NCBI RefSeq assembly: GCF_002742265.1
Contig: NZ_MDGL01000193.1
Location: 1 to 64,000, forward strand
Direction: 5' to 3'
DNA length: 64,000 nt
From: Maribacter sp. 4G9
GTDB lineage: Bacteria > Bacteroidota > Bacteroidia > Flavobacteriales > Flavobacteriaceae
A model generated the notes under the pieces. That model was not told where the DNA came from, did no database searches, and worked only from the letters and a program-made list of their open reading frames with translations. Shown piece by piece: positions 36,387 through 45,655 of this stretch (positions within the stretch are counted from its first letter, which is position 1; each line of letters begins with the position of its first letter). The position numbers were made by a program, and so were the translations under genes.

Positions 36387-37256
36387 ATGGCCAAAAAAGT
36401 AAAAAGAAGAAAGGAAATAAAGCGAAAGTTGCTCCATAAGTACCGCTTGGTGATACTGAACGAAAGTACTTTTGAGGAAAAGATATCTTTCAAGCTAAGC
36501 CGTTTGAACGTATTCGTAACGGGTTCCCTTTTTATGATTGCACTTATTGGTCTTACCATACTTCTCATTGCATTTACACCCTTACGGGAGTATATCCCCG
36601 GATATTCATCCACTGCGTTGAAGAGACAAGCAACAGAACTTACGTACAAGACGGATTCTTTGGTAAGGACCCTTAACTATACCAATAGGTATTTGGACAA
36701 CATCAGAATGGTTTTAAAGGGCGATATTGAAAACAATGAAATCAATAGGGATTCTTTGTTCGAACAATTCAAGATAGATCCTTCTTCCGTTGATTTGACA
36801 CCCACACGCGAGGATTCCCTTTTAAGGGCAGAGGTTGCCTTAGAAGACAAATACAATCTTTTTGAGAGGGATACGGATAGGAAAAACTTGGTGCTATTTC
36901 CTCCCGTAATAGGGACCGTATCCATGGGTTATGACCTTGAAAGTAAGCATTATGCGGTAGACATCACTGCTCCTATGGATACTCCGGTAAAGGCCGTGGC
37001 GAATGGTACCGTTATTTTTTCAGAATGGACCGCAGACACCGGTTATGTCATTATTTTGGAACATAAGGATGGTCTTTTAAGTGTATACAAGCATAACGGA
37101 TCCCTGGCAAAATTTCAGGGAGCGGTCGTGCGGGGCGGTGAGGTCATAGCATCTGTGGGAAATACGGGTGAATTTACCACAGGGCCTCATTTACATTTTG
37201 AACTTTGGGATGACGGTAATCCCGTAGATCCGCAAAATTTTATCGATTTTAATTAA
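36387..37256 (+). CDS. M23-family zinc metallopeptidase (envelope peptidoglycan hydrolase)
   Basis: This 289-residue protein has a positively charged cytoplasmic N-terminus (residues 1-43), one membrane helix (about 44-63), a coiled-coil linker and a C-terminal LytM/M23 domain. The zinc and catalytic residues are visible: H188 and D192 (KHYAVDI), H236 (YKHNGSL), and H268 and H270 (GPHLHFELW). An active endopeptidase is therefore expected, cleaving peptide cross-links of the wall in the periplasm. The GH3 gene follows after 5 nt. The same type of protein is widespread upstream of GH3 in flavobacteria as far as I recall. Confidence 0.92.
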   Translation: MAKKVKRRKEIKRKLLHKYRLVILNESTFEEKISFKLSRLNVFVTGSLFMIALIGLTILLIAFTPLREYIPGYSSTALKRQATELTYKTDSLVRTLNYTNRYLDNIRMVLKGDIENNEINRDSLFEQFKIDPSSVDLTPTREDSLLRAEVALEDKYNLFERDTDRKNLVLFPPVIGTVSMGYDLESKHYAVDITAPMDTPVKAVANGTVIFSEWTADTGYVIILEHKDGLLSVYKHNGSLAKFQGAVVRGGEVIASVGNTGEFTTGPHLHFELWDDGNPVDPQNFIDFN

Positions 37257-37261
37257 ATAAC

Positions 37262-38758
37262 ATGTCGTTAAAAGCCTTTGCCGCCAAGATTTTCGCCAAA
37301 AGAATAGTGGCCAAGACCAATAAGTGGGTCCGCAAGCCAGATGCAACCCAAAAGAAGGTTTTCGGGGAGCTTATTGGAAAAGGGGCTGGAACCAGATTTG
37401 GACTGGACCACGATTTTAGCAACATCCACACGTATCAAGACTTTTCTGAAAGGGTACCTGTTAGGGATTACGAAGAGCTAAAATCATATATAACGCGGAT
37501 CGTCGATGGAGAGGCAGATATTTTATGGCCCGGCAAACCACTATATTTTGCAAAGACATCCGGAACAACCTCAGGAGCCAAATACATTCCAATCACAAAG
37601 GAATCCATCAAGAATCAAGTGGAAGCATCTAGAAATGCTATTCTACACTACATTGACGAAACGGGTAGCGCCAATTTTGTGGACGGAAAAATGATTTTCT
37701 TACAGGGAAGCCCTGAACTTACAGAAAAGAACGGGATAAAATTAGGTCGGCTCTCGGGCATCTCGGCCCATTATGTGCCCAAGTATCTCCAAAAGAACAG
37801 ATTGCCAAGTTGGGAGACCAATTGTATTGAGGATTGGGAGACCAAAGTGAATACGATCGTAGCCGAGACCAAGAAAGAGGATATGACAGTAATTGCGGGT
37901 ATACCCTCATGGGTGCAAATGTATTTTGAGAGACTTAAAGAAAAAACCAATCGGAATATTGGGGAGTTGTTCCCTAATTTTGAACTGTTCATTTACGGCG
38001 GCGTCAATTACGAACCCTACAGAAAGAAGTTTGAGGAGTTGATTGGCAAAAAGGTCTCGAGCATAGAACTTTTTCCCGCAAGCGAGGGGTTTTTTGCCTA
38101 TCAGAACTCCCAAAAGGAAAAAGGTATGCTATTACTTTTGGATTCCGGTATATTTTATGAGTTTATCAGAGCGGATGAATTCTACAATGATGAAAGGAAA
38201 CGATTGACCATAGAACAAGTTGAAAAAAATGTGGATTATGTAATGATTATTTCCACTAATGCAGGACTTTGGGCATATAATCTTGGTGATACCGTTCGGT
38301 TTGTTTCTTTGAATCCCTATAAGGTAATCGTTTCAGGGAGGGTTAAACACTTTATTTCTGCCTTTGGAGAGCATGTGATAGCCAAGGAAGTAGAAGAGGC
38401 TATGCTCATGGCCACAAATGTTACGGATGCCAAAACAAATGAGTTTACGGTAGCACCACACATTACACCGGAAAATGGGGAGCTGCCTTATCATGAATGG
38501 TTCGTTGAATTTGAAAGGGAACCTTCGGATATAGAAACCTTCAAAACAACCTTGGACCAAGCATTACAAAAACAAAACAGCTATTATTTCGATTTGATAG
38601 AAGGTAAGGTCCTTCAACCCTTGAAAATCACCTTGATCAGGAAAAATGGATTTATGGATTACATGAAGTCCATAGGCAAGCTAGGTGGACAAAACAAGGT
38701 CCAAAGATTGTCAAATGACAGAAGTGTCGCGGACAAATTGAAGGAATTTATAGCGTAA
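37262..38758 (+). CDS. GH3 auxin-responsive-promoter-family protein (acyl-acid amido synthetase-like)
   Basis: The 498-residue protein matches the bacterial GH3 family. Plant GH3 enzymes adenylate carboxylic acids and conjugate them to amino acids. The AMP/ATP-binding region is recognisable at YFAKTSGTTSGAKYIPIT (about residues 97-114), with ELFPASEGFFAYQ and LGDTVRFVSLNPYKVIVSGR further on, typical of the adenylate-forming fold. The substrate in Bacteroidota is not established. It is the second gene after the M23 peptidase (5-nt gap), and a separate promoter motif precedes the next gene. Confidence 0.9.
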   Translation: MSLKAFAAKIFAKRIVAKTNKWVRKPDATQKKVFGELIGKGAGTRFGLDHDFSNIHTYQDFSERVPVRDYEELKSYITRIVDGEADILWPGKPLYFAKTSGTTSGAKYIPITKESIKNQVEASRNAILHYIDETGSANFVDGKMIFLQGSPELTEKNGIKLGRLSGISAHYVPKYLQKNRLPSWETNCIEDWETKVNTIVAETKKEDMTVIAGIPSWVQMYFERLKEKTNRNIGELFPNFELFIYGGVNYEPYRKKFEELIGKKVSSIELFPASEGFFAYQNSQKEKGMLLLLDSGIFYEFIRADEFYNDERKRLTIEQVEKNVDYVMIISTNAGLWAYNLGDTVRFVSLNPYKVIVSGRVKHFISAFGEHVIAKEVEEAMLMATNVTDAKTNEFTVAPHITPENGELPYHEWFVEFEREPSDIETFKTTLDQALQKQNSYYFDLIEGKVLQPLKITLIRKNGFMDYMKSIGKLGGQNKVQRLSNDRSVADKLKEFIA

Positions 38759-38789
38759 GGATACGGGTAATCAAAACCAAATATTATTG

Positions 38790-38797
38790 TAGTTTTG
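38790..38797 (+). promoter_or_regulatory. Candidate -7 element for the DUF6909-like gene
   Basis: TAGTTTTG is a full -7 match, 13 nt before the ATG at 38811. No exact -33 TTTG is seen at standard spacing. Confidence 0.4.
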
Positions 38798-38810
38798 CGG
38801 GAAATCTCTT

Positions 38811-40490
38811 ATGGGCAAAACAGTAACAACAACTAGGGCACAGGAATCTACCAATGCCATCGAGCGCATGTATATAACCATGCGGCACCTTTTCAATAGG
38901 GGCTTTTACAAGCCTACCGGGGTTTCGGGCGAGGCCTTAAAAAATGCACTTTTACTTTTACGACCGGAAATTTACGGATCCCTAGGGGAGGAGAAGGCGG
39001 AACTCAACGGGCTTTTGTATGTTTTGGAAAGGCTGCCAGAGGGCATAGAGCAATGCAGGTTTATCAATCTAACTTCTGACGAGGGTTATGGAATTTCGCA
39101 TATAGACCCTATTATCCCCCCAAAAAGAAGACGGAATTGTTACCGTATCGATGATGAACAAATGAACATTGAGATAACACGGGGCAGATCGGATATCTAT
39201 GATATTCTGACCCATTTGACATTTTTGTTCATCGAATCGGAAAAAATATGTAAAAAGGTCCTGATACCGGAATCCAACAAAATGATCCGGGATTGGACCA
39301 AGTTGGAAACCTCTTTGCAAAAGGTTGAACTGGAACAATCCGAAAAGGAGATCGCCTTGATCCATACGGCCAATATCCTAGGCAGGTCTTTTGAAGAAGT
39401 ATTGAATGTCTACAATAAATTGGCAACGGAAAGCAACCCAGAGCGATTTTTACGCATTGTATATTGGTTAGGAAAATTGGCGATTGAGGAGGAACTAACG
39501 GGAGAAAAGCGCTCCATTACTTTTAGTACCTTGTTAAGGGAGCGATTGGGACATCACATCCATGGGGAACGTTGGGCCAACCACATCAAAGCGGTTTTGC
39601 AAAAACAGGGTCTTTTGGAAAGGCCGATACATATTATCTCTGCCAATATGCATAGTGTTATGAATTCCTTTTTTGCGACCAACGCCCTTAAGACGGAGTT
39701 TCCCAATGTAAGCAAGTTGGAAATTTATGAGGCCTTGAGCGCATCGGGCAGTGAAGACTTACGATCAAAGGTGCGGGAATTTGCAGAGGCCAATGGCATG
39801 ATATCCATTGCGGATTCCTCTGGCACCAATATTGACGTACAAATATTTGATACAGGGAGGTTCAATAAGAACGTATGCCGCTATAATTTCCCAAGTACAG
39901 GTGAAGAAGAAAAACCTGTTATATTTGTGATGGACTATGCCTTTGGAGAACAGGCTTTTGAAACCATTGATGAGTTTCTTAAGCCTTATGAAATGGGGGA
40001 TAAGGAAGTTTTTTTAAATGTGGTTTCCGTTTCCATCATGGGCAAGGCGGGTATTCTGGAAGGAGGAAAGGGAGATATCATGATACCTTCGGCACATATT
40101 TTTGAGGGAACGGCGGACAACTATCCATTTAACAACGAACTGTGCAGTGAAGATTTCAAAGGAAACGGTCTAAAAGTATTTGAAGGGGCTATGGTGACAG
40201 TTTTAGGGACTTCGCTTCAAAACAAGGATATCCTGAAGTTTTTTCATGAGTCTACTTGGAATGTCATAGGATTGGAGATGGAGGGCGTCCATTATCAAAA
40301 AGCGATACAATCTGCTTCAAAAATTAGAAAAAGCATAAGGGAAGATGTGAAGGTGCGATATGCCTATTATGCTTCAGACAATCCTTTGGAAACTGGCAGT
40401 ACTTTGGCCTCCGGCGGATTAGGTACGACAGGTGTCAAACCAACCTATTTGATTACAGATCGCATATTAAAGCAAATTTTTAATACATAA
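38811..40490 (+). CDS. Conserved Bacteroidota protein, DUF6909-like; nucleoside-phosphorylase-like C-terminal motif
   Basis: This 559-residue soluble protein has no signal peptide. From memory it matches the DUF6909 family of Bacteroidota, function unknown. The N-terminal two thirds is helical (AIERMYITMRHLFNRGFYKP, PEIYGSLGEEKAELNGLLY). The C-terminal part has alternating strands and helices, and at about residues 482-497 carries NVIGLEMEGVHYQKAI. That resembles the MEG/MEx substrate motif of the purine nucleoside phosphorylase/AMP nucleosidase superfamily. The Wzz-like gene starts 1 nt after its stop, so it leads into the polysaccharide locus in one transcript. A nucleosidase role is only a hypothesis. 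Confidence 0.7.
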   Translation: MGKTVTTTRAQESTNAIERMYITMRHLFNRGFYKPTGVSGEALKNALLLLRPEIYGSLGEEKAELNGLLYVLERLPEGIEQCRFINLTSDEGYGISHIDPIIPPKRRRNCYRIDDEQMNIEITRGRSDIYDILTHLTFLFIESEKICKKVLIPESNKMIRDWTKLETSLQKVELEQSEKEIALIHTANILGRSFEEVLNVYNKLATESNPERFLRIVYWLGKLAIEEELTGEKRSITFSTLLRERLGHHIHGERWANHIKAVLQKQGLLERPIHIISANMHSVMNSFFATNALKTEFPNVSKLEIYEALSASGSEDLRSKVREFAEANGMISIADSSGTNIDVQIFDTGRFNKNVCRYNFPSTGEEEKPVIFVMDYAFGEQAFETIDEFLKPYEMGDKEVFLNVVSVSIMGKAGILEGGKGDIMIPSAHIFEGTADNYPFNNELCSEDFKGNGLKVFEGAMVTVLGTSLQNKDILKFFHESTWNVIGLEMEGVHYQKAIQSASKIRKSIREDVKVRYAYYASDNPLETGSTLASGGLGTTGVKPTYLITDRILKQIFNT

Positions 40491-40491
40491 C

Positions 40492-41490
40492 ATGGCGGAA
40501 AATCAATCAGTAAAAAACCAGAACAGTTCCGATGAAATCGATTTGGGACAGTTGTTTCAACTCATAGGCAGGGGATTTAATGCACTATTTAGGTTTATCC
40601 TAAGGGTTTTCCTCTATTTGAAGAAGAACCTTTTTATACTGATTGGTCTTGTATTGGTTGGATTTGCAGTTGGATACGGTTTGAACCAAATTGTTTCCAA
40701 AAGACAGAAAACAGATGTAATTGTTAAACCTCAGATGGAGAGCAAGAATTACTTGTACGATATTATTGATGAAATACAAGCAAATATTGATTCCAAGGAC
40801 ACCAATTTTTTTAAGTCAATAGGTATTGAAGAAGTTGATTATTCAGGTTTAGAAATTATGGTTAACAGGGTTATCGAAGAAGGTTCATCCGATAGGGATA
40901 TGCAATATTTGGAATTGTTACAAAGTTTTGAAAACACGGATGCTATCGCTGATATAGTTAGGGCAGAATTGGAGAATAAAAGTTCCTTTAACCATCGTAT
41001 AACTTTTTATTATAAAAACAAGGAGCTAGGCATTCATTTTGCAGAAAAAGTGATGGAGTATATAAATTCAAGTACATATTTTGATGAGATATTAATGATT
41101 TCAAGAGATAATGCGCAGGGAAGAATCGAGCAAAATGAACTTCTATTGGAGCAGGTGGATAAAATCATTACCAATTATACAAACAATTTAGCTTCTAAGA
41201 ACAATGCGGTTTCTAGTGAACGGATAATCTTGGACAATCAAGAACAAGTTAACATTGCGGATCTATTTGAATATAAAAATCTTTTGATAAGGGATGTTGA
41301 AATTAAAAAGCTTGAGTTGGCAGAGCAGTCGCAACCCATAAGTATTATCAATTTTGGTAAATCCCATGAGGTTCAAAAGTCCTTCTTTGGTAAGAATTTG
41401 GTGCTTATCCCCTCAATATTTATCCTTATATTTCTTTTTGTCTCATTCTTGTTTTTCTTGAATAAGAAATCAAAATCCATAGCTTCATGA
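40492..41490 (+). CDS. Wzz/chain-length-determinant-like inner-membrane protein
   Basis: The 332-residue protein has two membrane helices that bracket a periplasmic domain (about residues 47-68 and 302-323), the topology of polysaccharide co-polymerases that set chain length. The periplasmic part is helical and coiled-coil rich (NELLLEQVDKIITNYTNNLA). No cytoplasmic kinase domain follows, so it is the Wzz type and not a Wzc tyrosine kinase. It opens the surface-polysaccharide gene set. The stop is followed after 1 nt by the rfbB ATG. Confidence 0.78.
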   Translation: MAENQSVKNQNSSDEIDLGQLFQLIGRGFNALFRFILRVFLYLKKNLFILIGLVLVGFAVGYGLNQIVSKRQKTDVIVKPQMESKNYLYDIIDEIQANIDSKDTNFFKSIGIEEVDYSGLEIMVNRVIEEGSSDRDMQYLELLQSFENTDAIADIVRAELENKSSFNHRITFYYKNKELGIHFAEKVMEYINSSTYFDEILMISRDNAQGRIEQNELLLEQVDKIITNYTNNLASKNNAVSSERIILDNQEQVNIADLFEYKNLLIRDVEIKKLELAEQSQPISIINFGKSHEVQKSFFGKNLVLIPSIFILIFLFVSFLFFLNKKSKSIAS

Positions 41491-41491
41491 A

Positions 41492-42562
41492 ATGCATTTA
41501 AGCCTTGGACAAAAACGGACCGTTTTAATTACGGGAGGGGCAGGTTTTATAGGATCCCATGTTGTAAGGAAAATGGTTTTAGCTTACCCAAGCTATCAAA
41601 TTGTAAATTTGGACAAGCTTACCTATGCGGGAAACCTTGAAAACTTAAAGGATATAGAGAAGTATCCAAATTATAAGTTTATCAAAGGCGATATTGTAGA
41701 TGGGGACTTTATTAACAATCTTTTCTCAAAGTGGAATTTTGATGGAGTTATTCACCTTGCGGCAGAATCGCATGTGGATAGATCTATAGAAGCACCATTG
41801 GAATTTGTAAAAACAAATGTTCTTGGTACCGTCAATCTTTTAAATGCATCCAAAAGTATTTGGAAAGAAAATTATCAAGGCAAGCGATTTTATCATATCA
41901 GTACTGATGAAGTATACGGATCATTAGGTGAGACTGGATTGTTCTCGGAAATAACCTCATATAGACCTAATTCTCCCTACTCAGCTTCCAAAGCCAGTTC
42001 TGATCATTTTGTAAGATCATACGGGGAAACCTACGGGCTGCCATATGTAATATCAAATTGTTCGAATAATTACGGACCTTACCAATTTCCCGAAAAACTG
42101 ATACCACTTTTTATTAACAACATTATCCAACACAAACCTTTACCAGTCTATGGCGATGGAAAGTATACTAGGGATTGGCTTTTTGTAGAAGACCATGCGG
42201 AGGCTATTGACTTGATATATCACAAAGGAAAAAATAAGGAGTCTTATAATATTGGAGGTTTTAACGAATGGCAAAATATTGATATGGTAAAACTTCTTTG
42301 CAGTTTAATGGACAAAAGGCTTTTTCGAGATAAGGGGGAGTCTGAAAAATTAATAACTTTTGTAAAAGATAGGCCCGGGCATGATTTGAGGTATGCAATT
42401 GATGCAACAAAAATCAACAAAGAATTGGGTTGGGAACCATCCGTTATATTTAGGGAAGGTTTGGAAAGAACAATTGATTGGTATTTGGCTAATGTCACTT
42501 GGCTTGACCATGTAAATTCTGGAGAGTATCAAAACTATTACAATACGCGGTATAAGCAATAA
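41492..42562 (+). CDS. rfbB: dTDP-glucose 4,6-dehydratase
   Basis: RfbB converts dTDP-glucose to dTDP-4-keto-6-deoxyglucose. The 356-residue protein has the Rossmann motif GGAGFIGSHVV near the N-terminus, HLAAESHVDRSI, the active-site STDEVYGSLG and YSASKASSDH (tyrosine and lysine of the short-chain dehydrogenase triad), and NNYGPYQFPEKLIPL. It is coupled to the Wzz-like gene upstream and to rfbA 9 nt downstream. rfbC and rfbD, needed for rhamnose, are not in the window. Confidence 0.95.
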   Translation: MHLSLGQKRTVLITGGAGFIGSHVVRKMVLAYPSYQIVNLDKLTYAGNLENLKDIEKYPNYKFIKGDIVDGDFINNLFSKWNFDGVIHLAAESHVDRSIEAPLEFVKTNVLGTVNLLNASKSIWKENYQGKRFYHISTDEVYGSLGETGLFSEITSYRPNSPYSASKASSDHFVRSYGETYGLPYVISNCSNNYGPYQFPEKLIPLFINNIIQHKPLPVYGDGKYTRDWLFVEDHAEAIDLIYHKGKNKESYNIGGFNEWQNIDMVKLLCSLMDKRLFRDKGESEKLITFVKDRPGHDLRYAIDATKINKELGWEPSVIFREGLERTIDWYLANVTWLDHVNSGEYQNYYNTRYKQ

Positions 42563-42571
42563 AGTGTAAAA

Positions 42572-43432
42572 ATGAAAGGAATAATTTTAGCGGGTGGTTC
42601 AGGTACTAGACTTTATCCTTTGACATTATCTGTTAGTAAGCAATTGATGCCTGTTTACAATAAACCCATGATTTATTATCCACTCTCAACATTGATTGGC
42701 ACGGGGATTCGAGAAATATTGATTATTACGACTCCTAAAGATTTACTACTGTTTCAAAATTTATTAGGAGACGGTTCAAATCTTGGTTGTTCTTTTGAAT
42801 ATGCGGTTCAAGATACTCCCAAGGGAATAGCAGATGCATTTATCATTGGAGCTGATTTTATAGGCCAGGATAAAGTAGCACTTATTTTGGGAGACAATGT
42901 TTTTTATGGTACGGGACTATCAAAACTGCTAAAGTCCAATAATAACCCCGAAGGTGGTATTATTTTCGCCTACCAGGTTGGTGACCCTGAACGCTATGGA
43001 GTAATAGAATTTGATAAAACAGGTAAGGCGATAAGCATCGAGGAAAAACCACTAAGACCTAAATCCAATTATGCCGTACCTGGTATTTATTTTTACGATA
43101 ATGATGTCCTAACTATTGTCAAAAACATTCAACCAAGTAAGCGTGGCGAATTGGAGATTACTGATGTGAATAGGGAATACCTAGCCAAAGGACGGTTAAA
43201 TGTGAGTATTATGGACCGAGGAACCGCATGGCTGGACACAGGTACTTTTTCTTCACTAATGCAAGCATCACAGTTCGTTCAAGTCATAGAAAATAGGCAA
43301 GGCTTAAAAATTGGCTGCATCGAAGAAGAAGCATACAAGCAAGGTTTTATTGATGAGAAACAATTAAGAAAATTGGCCGAGCCCTTGTTAAAAAGTGGTT
43401 ATGGTCAATATCTGATGAACTTGATACATTAG
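42572..43432 (+). CDS. rfbA: Glucose-1-phosphate thymidylyltransferase
   Basis: RfbA makes dTDP-glucose from dTTP and glucose-1-phosphate, the substrate of RfbB. The 286-residue protein shows the nucleotide-binding [20 protein letters not shown], the [10 protein letters not shown] block, ILGDNVFYG and WLDTGTF, all canonical. It follows rfbB by 9 nt. After it comes a 313-nt gap and then a new promoter, so the dTDP-sugar genes and the CMP-sugar cassette are probably separate transcription units. Confidence 0.95.
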   Translation: MKGIILAGGSGTRLYPLTLSVSKQLMPVYNKPMIYYPLSTLIGTGIREILIITTPKDLLLFQNLLGDGSNLGCSFEYAVQDTPKGIADAFIIGADFIGQDKVALILGDNVFYGTGLSKLLKSNNNPEGGIIFAYQVGDPERYGVIEFDKTGKAISIEEKPLRPKSNYAVPGIYFYDNDVLTIVKNIQPSKRGELEITDVNREYLAKGRLNVSIMDRGTAWLDTGTFSSLMQASQFVQVIENRQGLKIGCIEEEAYKQGFIDEKQLRKLAEPLLKSGYGQYLMNLIH

Positions 43433-43745
43433 GAAAACTAAGCGGTATATTTTATTTGTTCGTTCAATATTTTGAGAAGAAATTTTCAAAACTTGCAAAA
43501 TGCAAGGTGTTACCACTCAATTTTTCCTTCTCACCAAATCCCTAAAGGCTTTAATTCAAGAATAATCATTGAAAGTAAATTTCTATTTTTTATTGCCGCT
43601 CAAATATTATTTTTTAAGATAGGAATAATTACGAAACAGTTAGATTGTAACTAAATATTCTTTTCTGTACATATATATAGCACCAAGATGTTGATAAGAT
43701 AAGTTCAGAAAATAAAGAATAATAGTATTTTTGAACAAAGCAAAT
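43433..43745. other. AT-rich gap between rfbA and the CMP-sugar cassette
   Basis: There is no convincing gene in these 313 nt. A 60-codon reading frame at 43472-43654 has no family features and poor composition. A small inverted repeat (CTTGCA-AAA-TGCAAG, 43492-43506) has no T-run. The promoter motif at 43726 lies at the right end. The gap may mark a junction where the sugar cassette was exchanged. Confidence 0.45.
43726..43733 (+). promoter_or_regulatory. Candidate -7 element for the CMP-sugar cassette
   Basis: TATTTTTG fully matches TAnnTTTG. The ATG at 43746 is 13 nt and the ATG at 43758 is 25 nt downstream. An upstream TTG at 43731 is inside this element, which argues against it as the start codon. 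Confidence 0.45.
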
Positions 43746-44426
43746 ATGTATCCACAAATGAAAGTAGTCGCGTTATTACCCATGAAGGGAAATTCAGAAA
43801 GGGTTCCTAATAAAAATCTCAAAAATTTTAGTGGAGCACCTTTATACCATAAAGTTCTCAATAGTCTTCTTGCTTCTAATTATATTGAGCAGGTTGTTAT
43901 AAATACAGATAGTGAGGATATCAAAAAAGATATCGAAATTAATTATTTGGACAAAGTGCTGGTTTTAGATAGACCAAAAGAGCTAATTGGGGATATGGTG
44001 TCAATGAACAAAATAATAGAATATGATATTAATAAGGTAAATGCGGATTATTACTTACAGACACACAGTACAAATCCATTGTTGAAAACGGAAACAATTG
44101 ACGATGCTATTGAGACCATGATGCGTAGAAAGGATGGATTCGATTCCATTTTTTCCGTTACTAGAATCCAAACACGGCTGTATGGGTCTGATGGCACTCC
44201 ACTGAACCATGACCCTGTCGAACTGATAAGAACTCAGGACTTACCACCCATTTATGAGGAAAACTCCAATATGTATATCTTTTCCAAAGAATCTTTTGAA
44301 AATGCTGGGGGTAAGCGTATTGGAAAATCACCAATTATGTTCGAAATAGATAAGATTGAGGCTATTGACATTGATGAACTGCATGATTTTATTATGGCGG
44401 AAACCTTATATAAGACACTTAGATGA
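43746..44426 (+). CDS. CMP-sugar synthetase (acylneuraminate cytidylyltransferase family)
   Basis: This 226-residue protein belongs to the family that activates sialic-, legionaminic-, pseudaminic- and Kdo-type acids as CMP-sugars. The nucleotide-binding loop reads LLPMKGNSERVPNKNLK near the N-terminus, followed by VVINTDSEDI, QTHSTNPLLKTETIDDAI and the C-terminal IDIDELHDFIMAE with acidic metal ligands. The start is ATG 43746 or 43758 (MKVVALLPM). It heads a tightly packed six-gene cassette: its stop overlaps the YhcH start (ATGA). No NeuB- or KdsA-type synthase is found in the window, so the activated sugar is unknown. Confidence 0.88.
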   Translation: MYPQMKVVALLPMKGNSERVPNKNLKNFSGAPLYHKVLNSLLASNYIEQVVINTDSEDIKKDIEINYLDKVLVLDRPKELIGDMVSMNKIIEYDINKVNADYYLQTHSTNPLLKTETIDDAIETMMRRKDGFDSIFSVTRIQTRLYGSDGTPLNHDPVELIRTQDLPPIYEENSNMYIFSKESFENAGGKRIGKSPIMFEIDKIEAIDIDELHDFIMAETLYKTLR

Positions 44427-44890
44427 TTTATGGAAATATAGCGGAGTGGAGGTATTATTTTGGAAAATCCGAGTATTTTATTGCGATGTTCCAAGAATTG
44501 TCCAAGATATCGATAAATACAGTCAACGGGGAATATAGAATAAACAAGCATGTCTATTACAAGGTCATGAGCTATGATACCCAATTAAGCCCTTCAATAG
44601 TAGAATCTCATAAAAAAGAAGTCGATGTGCAAATTGTTCTTGAGGGCAAAGAGCACATCAAAGTCTATGAACCGGATGCAGTAAGAATCAAGGTTCCTTA
44701 CGATGATAAAAACGACTGTCAGTTTTATACTATTGAAAACAAGCCTAATGCCGAGATTGAATTAGTGCCCGGTAAAATGGCTGTCTTCTTTCCCAATGAT
44801 ATACATGCATGTCAATATGCTGTAAATAAAGAAGTTGAAACAATAAAGAAAATTGTATTTAAAATAAATGAAGAACTTTTTACACACTAA
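44423..44890 (+). CDS. YhcH/NanQ-like cupin (DUF386), sugar-acid anomerase-like
   Basis: The 155-residue protein matches the YhcH/YjgK/YiaL family. The E. coli member associated with sialic-acid genes is a sialic-acid anomerase (NanQ). Visible hallmarks are MIYGNIAEW at the start, SHKKEVDVQIVLEGKEHIKV with the metal-binding H/E cluster, and the C-terminal FFPNDIHACQYAV where the histidine is another ligand. It overlaps the cytidylyltransferase by 4 nt and the aldolase by 23 nt, so all three are co-translated. An anomerase acting on the cassette's keto-acid sugar would fit. Confidence 0.88.
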   Translation: MIYGNIAEWRYYFGKSEYFIAMFQELSKISINTVNGEYRINKHVYYKVMSYDTQLSPSIVESHKKEVDVQIVLEGKEHIKVYEPDAVRIKVPYDDKNDCQFYTIENKPNAEIELVPGKMAVFFPNDIHACQYAVNKEVETIKKIVFKINEELFTH

Positions 44891-45653
44891 GAGCAACCTA
44901 AAGAAGAAACTAAAGAACCGGGAGGTATCATTTGGTTCTTGGCTTACAATTCCGCACCCGTCTATAATAGAAATAATGTCATCTGCCGGTTTTGAATGGC
45001 TTACTATAGATATTGAACACTCGGCAATTGACATTTCCACATTGCAAAATTTAGTAGCCCACGTACAAGCCAATAAAATGGAGGCTCTTGTTAGGGTTAG
45101 TAAGAACGAGGAGGTAATAATAAAAAGAGTCATGGATGCCGGTGCGAACGGAGTAATCGTACCTATGGTCAAAAACGCCGAAGAGGCCAGACAAGCGGTT
45201 TCTTGGGTTAAATATCCTCCTTTGGGTTCAAGAGGAGTTGGACTTTCAAGGGCTCAACATTATGGAATAGCCTTCAATGAATACAATAAATGGGTACAAG
45301 AAGAGGCTGTTGTTATAGCCCAAATAGAACATATAGAGGGAGTTAATAATTTATCAGAAATTCTGGATGTGGAAGGGATAGATGGAATTATTGTTGGGCC
45401 TTACGATTTGTCGGCCTCTATGGGAAAGCCTGGAATGTTCTACGACGATGATGTAAAAGAGGTACTGGCCAGAATAGATATGATAACCTTGGAAAAATCC
45501 CGTAGTCTTGGTTTCCATGTAATAGAATCAGACTATAAAAAGGTCGTCGATAAATTAAACATGCATTATAACTTTCTGGCTTTTAGTCTCGATTTTTTCT
45601 TTCTTGGGGACAAGGCAAGGGAACAAATGGATTTATTAAGGGATAGCTTATAG
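44868..45653 (+). CDS. HpcH/HpaI-family class II pyruvate aldolase
   Basis: This family reversibly adds pyruvate to aldehydes to give 2-keto-3-deoxy or 4-hydroxy-2-keto acids. The 261-residue protein conserves residues equivalent to the HpcH active site: H51 (DIEHSAID), R76 (VRVSKN), E154 (IEHIEGV) and D180 (VGPYDLSAS). GVIVPMVKNAEEAR is the usual central block. An active metal-dependent aldolase is therefore likely. Position between a CMP-sugar synthetase and a HAD phosphatase suggests it builds a C-C bond of a 3-deoxy-ulosonic acid instead of degrading aromatics; this is inference. Confidence 0.88.
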   Translation: MKNFLHTKSNLKKKLKNREVSFGSWLTIPHPSIIEIMSSAGFEWLTIDIEHSAIDISTLQNLVAHVQANKMEALVRVSKNEEVIIKRVMDAGANGVIVPMVKNAEEARQAVSWVKYPPLGSRGVGLSRAQHYGIAFNEYNKWVQEEAVVIAQIEHIEGVNNLSEILDVEGIDGIIVGPYDLSASMGKPGMFYDDDVKEVLARIDMITLEKSRSLGFHVIESDYKKVVDKLNMHYNFLAFSLDFFFLGDKAREQMDLLRDSL

Positions 45654-45655
45654 AA

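Noticed and set aside
41492-43432. Complete dTDP-rhamnose operon
   Set aside because: Only rfbB and rfbA are present; no rfbC or rfbD homologue is found in the window.
43472-43654. 60-codon plus-strand reading frame between rfbA and the CMP-sugar cassette
   Set aside because: Atypical composition, no recognisable motif, no promoter or coupling to neighbours, and stop-poor AT-rich sequence makes frames of this size expected by chance.
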